In this document: one piece after another, positions 63,896 to 64,000 of the stretch
How the letters are laid out: each line of letters begins with the position of its first letter
Position numbering within the stretch: position 1 is the stretch's first letter
DNA from: Schizosaccharomyces osmophilus
Taxonomy: Eukaryota; Ascomycota; Schizosaccharomycetes; Schizosaccharomycetales; Schizosaccharomycetaceae
Assembly (NCBI RefSeq): GCF_027921745.1
Contig: NC_079238.1
Span: 4,774,001 to 4,838,000, forward strand
Direction of reading: 5' to 3'
DNA: 64,000 nt
Program-made: the position numbers and the translations under genes
Notes under the pieces: generated by a model
Databases searched by the model: none
What the model was told of the DNA's origin: nothing
What the model saw: only the letters and a program-made list of their open reading frames with translations

Positions 63896-64000
63896 ATGTC
63901 CATTATTTCTTCAGTAGCCTTCGTCCCTCGTGGATTCGCTGCAGAATTCCCCAAAACTTATGAATTGGATGAAGCAGAATATGAGAGGATAAACAATATT
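63896..64000 (+). CDS. pwp1: WD-repeat ribosome biogenesis protein Pwp1 (5' end only)
   Basis: The first 35 codons are in the window and the gene runs off the right edge. The visible N-terminus contains SSVAFVPRGFAAEFPKTYEL, followed by a D-E-A-E-Y-E-R-I-N pattern. This matches the conserved Pwp1 start (WVPRGF-x3-FP-x-KY-x-L-D-x-E-E-x-ERIN). Pwp1 acts in 25S rRNA maturation in the nucleolus. Its WD40 propeller would lie outside the window. Order his2-rec15-pwp1 fits S. pombe. Confidence 0.85.
   Translation, partial: MSIISSVAFVPRGFAAEFPKTYELDEAEYERINNI

Noticed and set aside
1-64000. wtf-type meiotic drivers, 5S rRNA genes, CRISPR, toxin or defence islands
   Set aside because: No poly-transmembrane wtf-like multi-exon gene, no 5S sequence, no repeat-spacer array and no defence-type domain was seen.

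Overview
The window looks like an ordinary chromosome arm of a fission yeast (Schizosaccharomyces). It is AT-rich and gene-dense. Introns are mostly 38-130 nt with GTAAGT/GTATGT-type donors and CTAAC/CTAAT branch sites, and a HomolD box lies upstream of a ribosomal protein gene. The genes match S. pombe chromosome II genes in recalled order, but with enough protein divergence that I suspect a sister species (S. octosporus / cryophilus / osmophilus group) rather than S. pombe. Species assignment is inference.

Layout. (1) 1-10 kb: tail of an aminotransferase-fold gene (probably egt2), then tcg1, mef2, a small orphan gene, an MIT-like gene and neutral trehalase ntp1. (2) 10.1-13.9 kb: no protein gene that I can support, but three tRNA-Gln genes, one intron-containing tRNA-Lys and a less AT-rich patch with hairpins. 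(3) 13.9-17.9 kb: clr3 and whi5. (4) 18.3-35.7 kb: bms1, gle1, pep12, hub1, pmr1, atg2. (5) 36.1 kb: another tRNA-Gln(CTG). (6) 36.5-45.9 kb: rpl43, atb2, brx1, tsf1, gcd10/trm6, sum2. (7) 46.4-64 kb: a DUF1772-like membrane protein, rrb1, aha1, a VTT/SNARE-associated membrane protein, npl4, a sorting nexin, a secreted prolyl-oligopeptidase-type peptidase, his2, rec15, a small unknown ORF and the start of pwp1.

Functional themes: ribosome biogenesis recurs (bms1, brx1, rrb1, pwp1, rpl43). There is also mitochondrial translation (mef2, tsf1), endomembrane traffic and autophagy (pep12, pmr1, atg2, sorting nexin, VTT protein), and chromatin or cell cycle (clr3, whi5, rec15). I found no transposon, LTR, CRISPR, rRNA gene or obvious novel defence or conflict system. 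The most interesting signals are near-identical tRNA-Gln genes lying where gene blocks that I recall as separate in S. pombe are joined, a 17-bp hairpin just upstream of alpha-tubulin atb2, a possible structured RNA among the tRNAs, and an unusually long aha1 intron carrying an antisense ORF. Exon boundaries below were worked out by hand from reading frame, splice sites and family similarity.
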